In this document: piece by piece, positions 1-5,821 of the stretch | How positions within the stretch are numbered: position 1 is the stretch's first letter | Layout: each line of letters starts with the position of its first letter | From: CBDUXZ01 sp965371325 [NCBI: uncultured bacterium] | GTDB taxonomy: Bacteria; JAUYMQ01 | Length of the DNA: 5,821 nucleotides | Direction of reading: 5' to 3' | Assembly (NCBI GenBank): GCA_965371325.1 | Contig: CBDUXZ010000146.1 | Coordinates: 1 to 5,821 of the forward strand | Translations under genes and position numbers: made by a program | Notes under the pieces: model-generated | What the model was told of the DNA's origin: nothing | Seen by the model: the letters and a program-made list of their open reading frames with translations, nothing else | Database searches by the model: none

Positions 1-16
1 GCTATCATTCGGCGCG

Positions 17-1108
17 ATGAAACCGTCGGTCCTGAATCTTGCGGAATTCGACTACGAGTTGCCCGCCGACCGCATCGCGCAAAGACCCGTACGTCCGAGA
101 GACGCCTCGCGACTGCTCATTTTGCGGCGGCGCGACGGGCAACCAGGCGGGAGGGCGCCACGCACTCTCCACCACGCGGCATTTCGTAATCTTCCCGAAC
201 TTCTTCTTCCAGGCGATCTGCTCGTCTTGAACGACACCCGCGTTCTCTCCGCCCGCCTGCGGGGCCGGAAGTCGTCCACCGGCGGGCGAGTCGAAGTGCT
301 TCTTCTCGAAAACGCGGGCAGAGGGCGATGGCAAGCCCTGGCACGGGGCCTGGGGAAGGCCCGTGTGGGCGCAAAACTCTCTTTCAGATCGAATGCTTGG
401 GCCATGAACCCTGAGGCGGAGCTCGAGGCCGAGGTCCTCGCGCGTCGCACGGACGGGGGCGTCACACTCGGCTTCTCGGGGCCGGCAGCGGATGCACCCG
501 CGCAGATCGGCGAGATGCCCATCCCGCCCTATATCCGAAGGGGGCACGCCGACGGGTCGGATACAATCGACTATCAGACCTGTTTCGCGGCCACCCCGGG
601 CGCCGTGGCCGCCCCGACGGCCAGCCTGCATTTCACGCCCGAAACTCTGGCGGCGCTTGAAGCCCGCGGCGTCGGCCTCGCGTACCTTACCCTCCATGTC
701 GGCTGGGGCACATTCGCCCCCCTCCGGGAAAGGGACATCGCGCGCGGGCGTCTTCATGGCGAGGCCTATGTGCTCCCGGCAGAAACAGCGCGCGCCGTGA
801 ACGCAGCCCGCCGCGAGGGGCGGCGTGTCATCGCCGTGGGGACGACCACGACACGGGTGCTCGAGACGCTCGCAGATGATCAGGGCCTGATAACAGCCGG
901 ACGGGGAACGACGGATCTCTTTATTCGCCCCAGTTTCCGGTTTCGCGCTATCGATGGATTGCTCACGAACTTTCACCTCCCCCGCTCGAGTCTCCTCCTT
1001 CTTGTTTCCGCCTTTGCCGGGCGCGATACCGTTATCGCGGCGTATGATGAAGCCATGAAATCCGGCTACCGTGTGTACAGCTACGGCGATGCGATGCTCC
1101 TTCTGTGA
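17..1108 (+). CDS. queA: S-adenosylmethionine:tRNA ribosyltransferase-isomerase (QueA)
   Basis: QueA transfers and isomerises the ribosyl part of S-adenosylmethionine onto preQ1 already placed in tRNA position 34, giving epoxyqueuosine; it is cytoplasmic. The 363-residue product is full length (E. coli QueA is about 356). Visible family blocks: FDYELPADRIAQ (residues 11-22), LLVLNDTRVLSARL (68-81), PGAVAAPTASLHF (194-206), TLHVGWGTF (225-233), GTTTTR (275-280) and LLTNFHLPRSSLLLLVSAFAG (315-335, interrupted by no gap). The C-terminal YRVYSYGDAM is also typical. Two positions that I recall as usually Gly are Ser here: APTASLHF (S203) and IRPSF (S306). The ATG is chosen because it gives the usual N-terminus; only 16 bp precede it, no good Shine-Dalgarno is seen, and the frame stays open to the window edge, so a slightly earlier start cannot be excluded. 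It is first in an apparent queA-tgt-mazG operon. Confidence 0.97.
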   Translation: MKPSVLNLAEFDYELPADRIAQRPVRPRDASRLLILRRRDGQPGGRAPRTLHHAAFRNLPELLLPGDLLVLNDTRVLSARLRGRKSSTGGRVEVLLLENAGRGRWQALARGLGKARVGAKLSFRSNAWAMNPEAELEAEVLARRTDGGVTLGFSGPAADAPAQIGEMPIPPYIRRGHADGSDTIDYQTCFAATPGAVAAPTASLHFTPETLAALEARGVGLAYLTLHVGWGTFAPLRERDIARGRLHGEAYVLPAETARAVNAARREGRRVIAVGTTTTRVLETLADDQGLITAGRGTTDLFIRPSFRFRAIDGLLTNFHLPRSSLLLLVSAFAGRDTVIAAYDEAMKSGYRVYSYGDAMLLL

Positions 1109-1114
1109 TCGGCC

Positions 1115-1130
1115 GGCGAGGCGCCTCTTG
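1115..1130 (+). promoter_or_regulatory. Shine-Dalgarno site fixing a TTG start for tgt
   Basis: GGCGAGG at 1115-1121 lies 6 nt before TTG at 1128-1130, an ideal spacing. Translation from this TTG begins M-ISFSVLTKDSS, which matches the usual start of bacterial Tgt proteins. Earlier in-frame candidates (GTG at 1071, ATG at 1089) lie inside queA and would add a Cys/Arg-rich tail foreign to the family. The start choice is inferred from spacing and family length. Confidence 0.8.
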
Positions 1131-2276
1131 ATTAGCTTCAGCGTCCTTACGAAAGATTCTTCCACCGCCGCGCGGCGCGGCGTGATGTCAACGCCCCACG
1201 GCACGATCGACACGCCCGCGTTCATGCCGGTTGGAACCCATGGCGCCGTGCGCGGCGTGATGCCCGAAGAGCTTCAGGCGATCGGCGCGCAGGTGATCCT
1301 CGCGAACACCTACCACCTGTCACTCCGTCCCGGCGCCGATACCATCGATCGCGCAGGCGGACTTCACCGTTTCATGGGATGGGAGGGCCCGATCCTTACC
1401 GACTCGGGGGGATACCAGGTGTTCTCGCTCTCGAAGTTCACGAAGATCGACGACGGCGGCGTGCGTTTCCGCTCGCATCTGGACGGCTCCGAGATTTTCC
1501 TCACGCCCGAGAGTGCAATCGCGATTCAGGAACAGCTTGGCTCCGACGTGGCGATGATTCTCGATCAATGCCCCCCCTACCCCGCGAGGCGCGAAGAAGT
1601 GGTATTGGCGGTGCAGCGCACGCTGCACTGGGCGCGGCGCTGCCGCGAGCGTGCGAAGCGTCCTGACCAGGCCCTCTTTGGCATCGTGCAGGGGGGCACT
1701 TTCACGGATCTTCGGGAGGAGAGCCTCGCGGGCCTCCTGTCGCTCGGTTTTGAAGGAATGGCCATCGGCGGTATCAGCGTGGGAGAGCCGCGCTCGCTCC
1801 AGCGGCGCGTGGTGGAGCACCTTGCGCCGCGGCTCCCGTCCGACAGGCCCCGATACTTGATGGGTGTCGGATTTCCGGATGACATCCTCGACGCCGTCGC
1901 CACGGGGATCGATCTCTTCGACTGCGTCGTACCCACACGCCATGGCCGCAACGGCTCTGTATTCACCCGCGACGGCCTGATCAACATCCGGAACGCCTCC
2001 TACGCCGAAGACTTCCGCCCCTTTGAAGCGGATTGCCCCTGCGCGGCCTGCGCCGGCTTTACGCGGGCCTACGCACGCCATCTCGTCCTTGCAAACGAAA
2101 TGGTGGGCGCCCGCCTCTGCACACTCCACAATCTCCGCTTCTACCTGGATCTTCTCGCCGAGTCGCGTCGCGCGATCGAAGGGGGAACGTTCGAGAGCTT
2201 TCGGCACGGCTTTCTCGAACGCTTTCCCCGATCCCCCGAGACGCCGTCGCCAAAGAAGAATAGGGAGCCGCCATGA
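1128..2276 (+). CDS. tgt: Bacterial tRNA-guanine transglycosylase (Tgt)
   Basis: Tgt exchanges guanine 34 of GUN-anticodon tRNAs (Asp, Asn, His, Tyr) for preQ1 in the cytoplasm. From the TTG start the product has 382 residues (E. coli 375). The TIM-barrel family blocks are in order: TPAFMPVGT (29-37), LTDSGGYQVFSL (90-101) with the catalytic/base-recognising D92, the substrate-pocket segment GIVQGG (185-190), MAIGGISVGE (211-220), YLMGVG (243-248), and LFDCVVPTRHGRNG (263-276) with nucleophile D265. The zinc site is complete: C303, C305, C308 and H334 in CPCAAC...LHN. All residues needed for activity are present, so it should be functional. It starts 19 bp after queA and ends in an ATGA overlap with the mazG-type gene, so the three are probably co-transcribed. 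The yajC-secD-secF genes that often follow tgt in bacteria are not here. Confidence 0.97.
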   Translation: MISFSVLTKDSSTAARRGVMSTPHGTIDTPAFMPVGTHGAVRGVMPEELQAIGAQVILANTYHLSLRPGADTIDRAGGLHRFMGWEGPILTDSGGYQVFSLSKFTKIDDGGVRFRSHLDGSEIFLTPESAIAIQEQLGSDVAMILDQCPPYPARREEVVLAVQRTLHWARRCRERAKRPDQALFGIVQGGTFTDLREESLAGLLSLGFEGMAIGGISVGEPRSLQRRVVEHLAPRLPSDRPRYLMGVGFPDDILDAVATGIDLFDCVVPTRHGRNGSVFTRDGLINIRNASYAEDFRPFEADCPCAACAGFTRAYARHLVLANEMVGARLCTLHNLRFYLDLLAESRRAIEGGTFESFRHGFLERFPRSPETPSPKKNREPP

Positions 2277-2680
2277 GCCATTCCATTCTCGACACCGTAT
2301 CAGACGATCTCGCACCCCTTGCGCGCGCCGCGGCCATCCAGGAGGAGGCGGCGCGCGTGGGTTTCGACTGGCCCGATACGTCCGGGATGATCGCCAAGAT
2401 AGAGGAGGAGACCCGCGAGCTGCGGACCGCCTGCGGCCGCGGCGAGAGGGACGAAATGAGCGAAGAGATTGGCGATCTTCTGCTCGTTCTGGTGAACCTC
2501 GCGCGCACAGAAGGGTTTGATCCCGAAGCGTGTCTGCGGGAGGCATGCTCGAAATTCGAACGCCGGTTTCGATCCCTCGAGGCAGATCTCGCTTCACAGG
2601 GAAAACAAATCAGCGCGCAGTCGCCGGACGCTCTGGAAGCACTCTGGCAGAAGGCGAAGGAGCGAGGGGGGGGACCCTGA
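2273..2680 (+). CDS. mazG: Single-domain MazG-type nucleotide pyrophosphohydrolase
   Basis: The 135-residue product matches the C-terminal half of MazG, an all-alpha, Mg-dependent enzyme that hydrolyses NTPs or dNTPs to monophosphate and pyrophosphate. Visible motifs: the pre-domain linker RVGFDWPD (28-35), the metal-binding KIEEETREL (42-50, with E45, E46, E49), EEIGDLL (64-70, with E65 and D68), VNLAR (74-78) and KFERRFRSLE (94-103). The C-terminal PDALEALWQKAK is also typical. The first MazG domain, with its usual GCPWD motif, is absent: common full-length MazG is about 260-270 residues, so this is half length. There is no sign of a frameshift, because the gene starts at once after tgt, sharing ATGA (2273-2276) with the tgt stop. 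AGGGAG at 2262-2267 is a good Shine-Dalgarno 5 nt away. Translation is therefore probably coupled to tgt. Natural substrate is unknown; the symbol denotes family only. Confidence 0.88.
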   Translation: MSHSILDTVSDDLAPLARAAAIQEEAARVGFDWPDTSGMIAKIEEETRELRTACGRGERDEMSEEIGDLLLVLVNLARTEGFDPEACLREACSKFERRFRSLEADLASQGKQISAQSPDALEALWQKAKERGGGP

Positions 2681-2713
2681 AGAGCGCCCGAGGGGGATAG
2701 CGGGCCATGCCGG

Positions 2714-3412
2714 TCACCGTGCGCGGTAGACGATCGGATCGTCGACGCCGGCTTCACGGAAACCTTTCAGGCGGAGCTGGCAGGAATCGCAACGGCCGCA
2801 GGCAGCGCCCTGCCCGTCCGGGTCGTAGCAGGAGTGGGTGAGGGAGAAATCCACACGCAAGTTTCGCCCGTAAAGAATGATCTCGGATTTCTTGAAACGG
2901 ATCAACGGCGTGTTGATTCTGAATGCTCCCGCCCCTTGGGTCCCCGCTTTCGTACCCGCGTTCGCCGTTTTTTCAAACGCCTCGATGAACCCCGGCCGGC
3001 AATCGGGATAGCCCGAGTAGTCGAGCGCGTTCACGCCTATCCAGATGTCGAAGGCGCCAAGGGTCTCGGCCCAGCCAAGCGCAATCGCCAGGAAGACGGT
3101 GTTGCGAGCCGGCACGTAGGTGACCGGGATTCCCGTTGCCATCTCCTCGAGACCCCGATCCTTGGGCACAGCCGTCTCGGAGGTCAATGCAGACCCGCCG
3201 ATGGCCCGAAGATCGATCTTTATCACCTTGTGATCTGCCGCGCCGAGGGCTTCGGCCACCCGGGCCGCGGCCTCTATCTCAGCGCGGTGGCGCTGGCCGT
3301 AGTCGATCGTCAGCGCGTAACAGGCGTATCCCTCGTGCCGCGCGCTCGCCAGCGTGACGGTCGAATCGAGTCCTCCTGAAAGAAGCACGACGGCACGGGA
3401 TTCATCGGTCAC
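2714..3412 (-). CDS. queC: 7-cyano-7-deazaguanine synthase (QueC)
   Basis: QueC uses ATP and ammonia to turn 7-carboxy-7-deazaguanine into preQ0, the nitrile precursor of queuosine. The 232-residue product is of normal length. It has the N-terminal PP-loop LLSGGLDST (10-18) that binds ATP, the IDYGQRH block, VPARNTVFL, the [16 protein letters not shown] block, and a C-terminal zinc site of C195, C205, C208 and C211 (SC...CGRCDSC). All expected functional residues are visible. The start is GTG at 3412-3410; GGAGG (complement of 3422-3426) lies 9 nt upstream, supporting it. It converges with the mazG-type gene, with 33 bp between stops and no convincing terminator. It is on the same strand as queE, which lies about 2.1 kb upstream, the gap being filled by two genes of opposite direction. 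Confidence 0.97.
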   Translation of the reverse strand: MTDESRAVVLLSGGLDSTVTLASARHEGYACYALTIDYGQRHRAEIEAAARVAEALGAADHKVIKIDLRAIGGSALTSETAVPKDRGLEEMATGIPVTYVPARNTVFLAIALGWAETLGAFDIWIGVNALDYSGYPDCRPGFIEAFEKTANAGTKAGTQGAGAFRINTPLIRFKKSEIILYGRNLRVDFSLTHSCYDPDGQGAACGRCDSCQLRLKGFREAGVDDPIVYRAR

Positions 3413-3629
3413 GGATCAACGCCTCCATGAATTCGCTTCAGCTTCAGATACAACGCGGCTGCCGGAGAAGCAACCGCGGCAGTGCCGGATAAATCCCCGG
3501 GCTTTGAGCGACGCGGCGCAACTGTGATATCTTGCGCCTCTTCTTTCAAGGAAACAGCCACCACGGATTCATCCGGCGTTCCGTCTGTCCCTCCGGCAGG
3601 TGCGGGCTCCCGGACAGCGATCAGGCCCT
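3413..3629. other. Divergent intergenic region between queC and the phosphotransferase
   Basis: These 217 bp must hold the start signals of queC (leftward) and of the phosphotransferase unit (rightward). Seen: the queC Shine-Dalgarno at 3422-3426, a rightward promoter candidate at 3504-3533, and an inverted repeat CTGCCG/CGGCAG at 3459-3464 and 3477-3482 (6-bp stem, 12-nt loop). TGCCGGA occurs twice in direct orientation (3460-3466, 3483-3489). A minus-strand frame of 51 codons (3564 to 3409) also crosses it and is treated as a separate observation. No tRNA, riboswitch (no preQ1-type aptamer recognised) or transposon end is seen. Confidence 0.6.
3504..3533 (+). promoter_or_regulatory. Candidate sigma70-like promoter for the phosphotransferase-crotonase unit
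   Basis: TTGAGC (3504-3509; four of six matches to TTGACA) is followed after 18 bp by TATCTT (3528-3533; four of six matches to TATAAT). The -10 is preceded by TGA, giving an extended TGN motif. It would start transcription near 3540, about 90 nt before the ATG at 3630. The match is by eye against an enterobacterial consensus, so it is only a candidate. Confidence 0.35.
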
Positions 3630-4706
3630 ATGTCGATGCGCGCGCCGAACGACACATCTCCGCCCCGGCAGGGCGAAGAACTCCCTCTGGAGCGTCTGCG
3701 GGAATATCTGCGCGGACGTCTCCCTGACTTCGACGGAACTCTCGCGGTCCTCCAATTCCCGGGAGGCCACTCCAACCTCACATACTGTGTTCGGGCAGGG
3801 GATCGGGAGTTCGTTCTGCGGCGCCCGCCCATGGGACCCGTCGCGCCGACCGCGCACGACATGACACGGGAGTACCGCGTGTTGAAGGCGCTCCAGGGAT
3901 TCTTCCCGCCGGCTCCCGAGCCCTACCTTCTCTGCGAGGACTCCGGCATCATCGGTGTCCCTTTTTACGTGATGGAGCGGCGTAGGGGAATTATCATCAG
4001 ACGTGAGATTCCCGACGAGATAAAGACGATGGGTGACCCATCGGAGATCCACCGTACGATAAGCACCGCATTGATCGACACCCTCGTGCAGCTCCATGGG
4101 GTCGACTACAGGAAGGCGGGGCTCGGTGACCTTGGAAAGCCGGAGGGCTTTGTCACCCGGCAGGTGCAGGGGTGGGCGGGACGCTGGGAACGGGCGAAGA
4201 CCCGCGAGATCCCCGAAATCGATCATCTTGCAAAAGCTCTGATCGGACGAATTCCCGCCTCGCCGCCTCCCACGATCGTCCATAACGACTTCAAGCTCGA
4301 CAACGTCATGATCGATCCGGGCGATCCATCCAGGATCGTCGCTGTTCTCGACTGGGAAATGTGCACCACGGGTGATCCGTTGATCGACCTCGGCCTGGTT
4401 CTGGCCTACTGGCCGAGACCCGATGATCCCATGGCGAGACAGATCGCAATCAGCTCCGTTACGACGCATCCCGGCTTTTTCACGCGCGAGGAAGTACTCG
4501 CACGATACGTCGAGCTGACGGGGCGGGACATCACCCACATCGGATTTTATGAGACCTTCGCCCTTTTCAAGCTCTGTGTGGTTCTGGAGCAGATCTACGT
4601 TCGATACGTGCGGGGACAGACGCAGGACGAGCGCTTCGCCGCCTTCGAGGTCGCCGTCCCGGCCCTGGCCCGCTCTGCGGTGGAGCTTTGGGAGCGCGTC
4701 GGCTGA
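3630..4706 (+). CDS. ACAD10/11-type phosphotransferase (APH fold)
   Basis: The 358-residue product belongs to the aminoglycoside phosphotransferase/choline kinase-like fold, in the subgroup resembling the N-terminal domain of ACAD10/ACAD11. The glycine-rich loop [10 protein letters not shown] (43-52) and VLRRPPMG (62-69) form the nucleotide-binding lobe, followed by [11 protein letters not shown] (75-85). The catalytic Brenner-type motif HNDFKLDN (218-225) supplies base D220 and metal ligand N225, and [17 protein letters not shown] carries the metal-binding D241. No signal peptide or membrane segment is seen. Characterised relatives (LvaA of Pseudomonas putida, ACAD10/11) phosphorylate 4-hydroxyacyl-CoA. 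With a crotonase-family gene next door, a role in acyl-CoA catabolism is more likely than antibiotic resistance, but the substrate is inferred. ATG at 3630 is preferred; ATG 3636 or GTG 3600 are possible, and no strong Shine-Dalgarno decides between them. Confidence 0.85.
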   Translation: MSMRAPNDTSPPRQGEELPLERLREYLRGRLPDFDGTLAVLQFPGGHSNLTYCVRAGDREFVLRRPPMGPVAPTAHDMTREYRVLKALQGFFPPAPEPYLLCEDSGIIGVPFYVMERRRGIIIRREIPDEIKTMGDPSEIHRTISTALIDTLVQLHGVDYRKAGLGDLGKPEGFVTRQVQGWAGRWERAKTREIPEIDHLAKALIGRIPASPPPTIVHNDFKLDNVMIDPGDPSRIVAVLDWEMCTTGDPLIDLGLVLAYWPRPDDPMARQIAISSVTTHPGFFTREEVLARYVELTGRDITHIGFYETFALFKLCVVLEQIYVRYVRGQTQDERFAAFEVAVPALARSAVELWERVG

Positions 4707-4782
4707 ACAAAACAGGAACGCTTCGGCGGCAGGCGCCCGGCTGAGCAGGTCGGTGCCCTGCGAATGAGAAGGGAGACGCATC
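4707..4782 (+). other. Short intergenic spacer with the crotonase ribosome-binding site
   Basis: This 76-bp gap separates the phosphotransferase and crotonase genes. AAGGGAG at 4769-4775 is a strong Shine-Dalgarno 7 nt before the ATG at 4783. I see no T-rich hairpin or obvious promoter, so read-through transcription from the upstream gene is likely. Confidence 0.55.
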
Positions 4783-5499
4783 ATGTCTGATCGTGTGGAA
4801 TACGCGCTGAACGACGATGTCGCGGAATTGCGGCTCGATGACGGAAAAGTAAACGCCATGAGCCAGCCCTTCTTCGACGCGCTGAACGGCGCACTCGATC
4901 GGGCCGAGAAGGACGAGGCCCGCGCGGTCGTCATCGCGGGCCGGCCGGGGGTATTTTCAGCGGGATTGAACCTGAAGGTACTTCCCACCCTCGCGCCCCA
5001 TGAACTGAAGAGCACGATGGTAAGCTTCGGGAACACGATGCTTCGGGTTTTCGGCTTCCCCATTCCGACGATAGCCGCCGTTACCGGACACGCGATCGCG
5101 GGCGGTTTTGTTTTGATGTCCGCCTGCGATGTGCGCTTCGTTGCCGAGGGTCCACACCGTATCCATCTGAACGAGGTGGCGCTCGGTCTCACGCTCCCGA
5201 CCTGGGCGATTATCATCACAGAGTCCGCCGTGCCACCCAGATGGCAGACCGAAACCATTCTTCACGCGCATCCCTATACGCCCCCGGAAGCGCTCGACCG
5301 GGGAATCATCGATCGCGTCGTGAGCCCGGCGGAAAAGTTAATCGATGAGGCCCGCGGCGCCGCGAAAGAACTTGCCGCCCTTGACACCACTACCTACGCC
5401 AACGTAAAGGCGCGAAAGCGTGATCTCTGCATGCAGCGCGCGCTGTCGTTTGTCGAGAAAGACGCTTCCCGGCTCGAAATAAAGCAGGCGGCCAGGTAA
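4783..5499 (+). CDS. Enoyl-CoA hydratase/isomerase (crotonase) family protein
   Basis: The 238-residue product has the crotonase fold, which binds acyl-CoA and stabilises an enolate in an oxyanion hole. It shows the N-terminal VNAM block (23-26), the first oxyanion-hole segment VFSAGLNLK (57-65), and the second segment PTIAAVTGHAIAGGF (95-109), followed by SACDVRF and HLNEVALGL (128-136). Of the two glutamates used by classical hydratases (Glu144 and Glu164 of rat enzyme), the first aligns with V110 and only the second, E131, is kept. That pattern fits an enoyl-CoA isomerase or another crotonase reaction better than a standard hydratase. The protein is slightly shorter than the common 255-260 residues. 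A good Shine-Dalgarno supports the ATG. It follows the phosphotransferase on the same strand and probably belongs to the same transcript. The exact reaction is not determined. Confidence 0.88.
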   Translation: MSDRVEYALNDDVAELRLDDGKVNAMSQPFFDALNGALDRAEKDEARAVVIAGRPGVFSAGLNLKVLPTLAPHELKSTMVSFGNTMLRVFGFPIPTIAAVTGHAIAGGFVLMSACDVRFVAEGPHRIHLNEVALGLTLPTWAIIITESAVPPRWQTETILHAHPYTPPEALDRGIIDRVVSPAEKLIDEARGAAKELAALDTTTYANVKARKRDLCMQRALSFVEKDASRLEIKQAAR

Positions 5500-5511
5500 G
5501 GAGCGCGTGTC

Positions 5512-5821
5512 TCAGGGCATGTTCGCCAATTTGTGGAGCTGAAGCTGGAGCCTGAGGTCGAGCCCGCTCTCGAGAATCCACTCGGAAAGATCGTGCGGGT
5601 CGAGCGCATTATGGACCGGACTTATGAGGACCGCGTGCTTGGCGGTGAGATGGCGCTCACGCACGACGGAGCAGGCCCAGTCGAAGTCGGCGCGATCCTT
5701 CACCACGAACTTCAGCTCATCCTTCGGTGAGAGGCGCGGCAGGTTTTCCCAGAGATTGCTTTCGTGCTCGCCGCTACCGGGGCACTTGAGATCCACGATC
5801 TTGATGACCCGGGGATCGACA
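5512..5821 (-). CDS. queE: 7-carboxy-7-deazaguanine synthase (QueE), C-terminal part
   Basis: QueE is a radical-SAM enzyme that contracts 6-carboxytetrahydropterin to 7-carboxy-7-deazaguanine, the substrate of QueC. About 102 C-terminal residues are in the window; the frame stays open through 5821, so the N-terminal CxxxCxxC-type iron-sulfur site lies outside and cannot be checked. Recognisable blocks are VDLKCPGSGE, NLWENL, SPKDELKFVV, an ISPV segment, LSEWILESGLDLRLQLQLHK and the stop soon after. The final residues after LHK (LANMP) differ from the LHKYIW ending I recall as common. An internal GTG at 5796-5794 is not the real start, because the conserved KIVDLKCPG block spans it. It converges on the crotonase gene, with only 12 bp between the stops, and is on the same strand as queC. 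Confidence 0.9.
   Translation of the reverse strand, partial: VDPRVIKIVDLKCPGSGEHESNLWENLPRLSPKDELKFVVKDRADFDWACSVVRERHLTAKHAVLISPVHNALDPHDLSEWILESGLDLRLQLQLHKLANMP

Noticed and set aside
5-1225. Long open frame on the minus strand opposite queA (about 406 codons)
   Set aside because: It lies fully antisense to a clear queA, has no recognisable domain, and such frames are expected opposite GC-rich codon-biased genes.
1320-2597. Long minus-strand open frame opposite tgt and mazG (about 425 codons)
   Set aside because: Arg/Pro/Gly-rich low-quality translation without family motifs, antisense to two well-supported genes.
2686-2705. GCCCG/CGGGC hairpin between mazG and queC as a bidirectional terminator
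   Set aside because: Only five base pairs with a 10-nt loop and no T-run on either side.
3459-3489. Inverted repeat CTGCCG/CGGCAG and direct repeat TGCCGGA upstream of queC, as an operator or riboswitch
   Set aside because: Short, GC-rich and likely by chance; not centred on the promoter candidate and not like a preQ1 aptamer.
3630-4706. Aminoglycoside resistance gene
   Set aside because: The APH fold is shared, but the VLRRPP and [11 protein letters not shown] blocks and the crotonase neighbour place it with ACAD10/11-type kinases.
3621-5258. Minus-strand open frame of about 545 codons opposite the phosphotransferase and crotonase
   Set aside because: It spans two real genes and the gap between them in antisense, with no domain recognised; best explained as a compositional shadow.

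Overview
The window is a compact, GC-rich (roughly 60% by eye) bacterial segment with five complete genes and one gene cut by the right edge. Small gaps, 4-bp stop/start overlaps and clear Shine-Dalgarno sites point to a free-living bacterium. Gene content and protein style resemble deltaproteobacterial or related uncultured lineages, but nothing here fixes the taxon.

Layout. (1) 17-2680, plus strand: queA, tgt and a short MazG-type gene form an apparent operon. The queA stop and tgt start are 19 bp apart, and tgt and mazG overlap by the 4 bp ATGA. (2) 2714-3412, minus strand: queC converges on the mazG end. (3) 3413-3629: a divergent intergenic region with one plausible sigma70-like promoter facing right. 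(4) 3630-5499, plus strand: an ACAD10/11-type phosphotransferase and a crotonase-fold enzyme, probably a two-gene acyl-CoA catabolism unit. (5) 5512-5821, minus strand: the C-terminal part of queE, running off the window.

How the genes work together. QueE and QueC carry out the two consecutive steps from 6-carboxytetrahydropterin through 7-carboxy-7-deazaguanine to preQ0. Tgt inserts the reduced base preQ1 into tRNA anticodon position 34, and QueA adds the epoxycyclopentanediol part from S-adenosylmethionine. The window therefore holds four genes of the queuosine pathway; folE, queD, queF and queG/queH are not visible and must lie elsewhere. The MazG-type gene is probably a nucleotide pyrophosphohydrolase carried in the queA-tgt transcript. 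The kinase/crotonase pair has no evident link to queuosine and sits between queE and queC on the opposite strand.

I see no RNA gene, CRISPR array, insertion sequence or phage gene. No wholly new system is evident. The most interesting points are the half-length MazG coupled to tgt, the lipid-type two-gene unit splitting queE from queC, and a crotonase with only one of the two hydratase glutamates.
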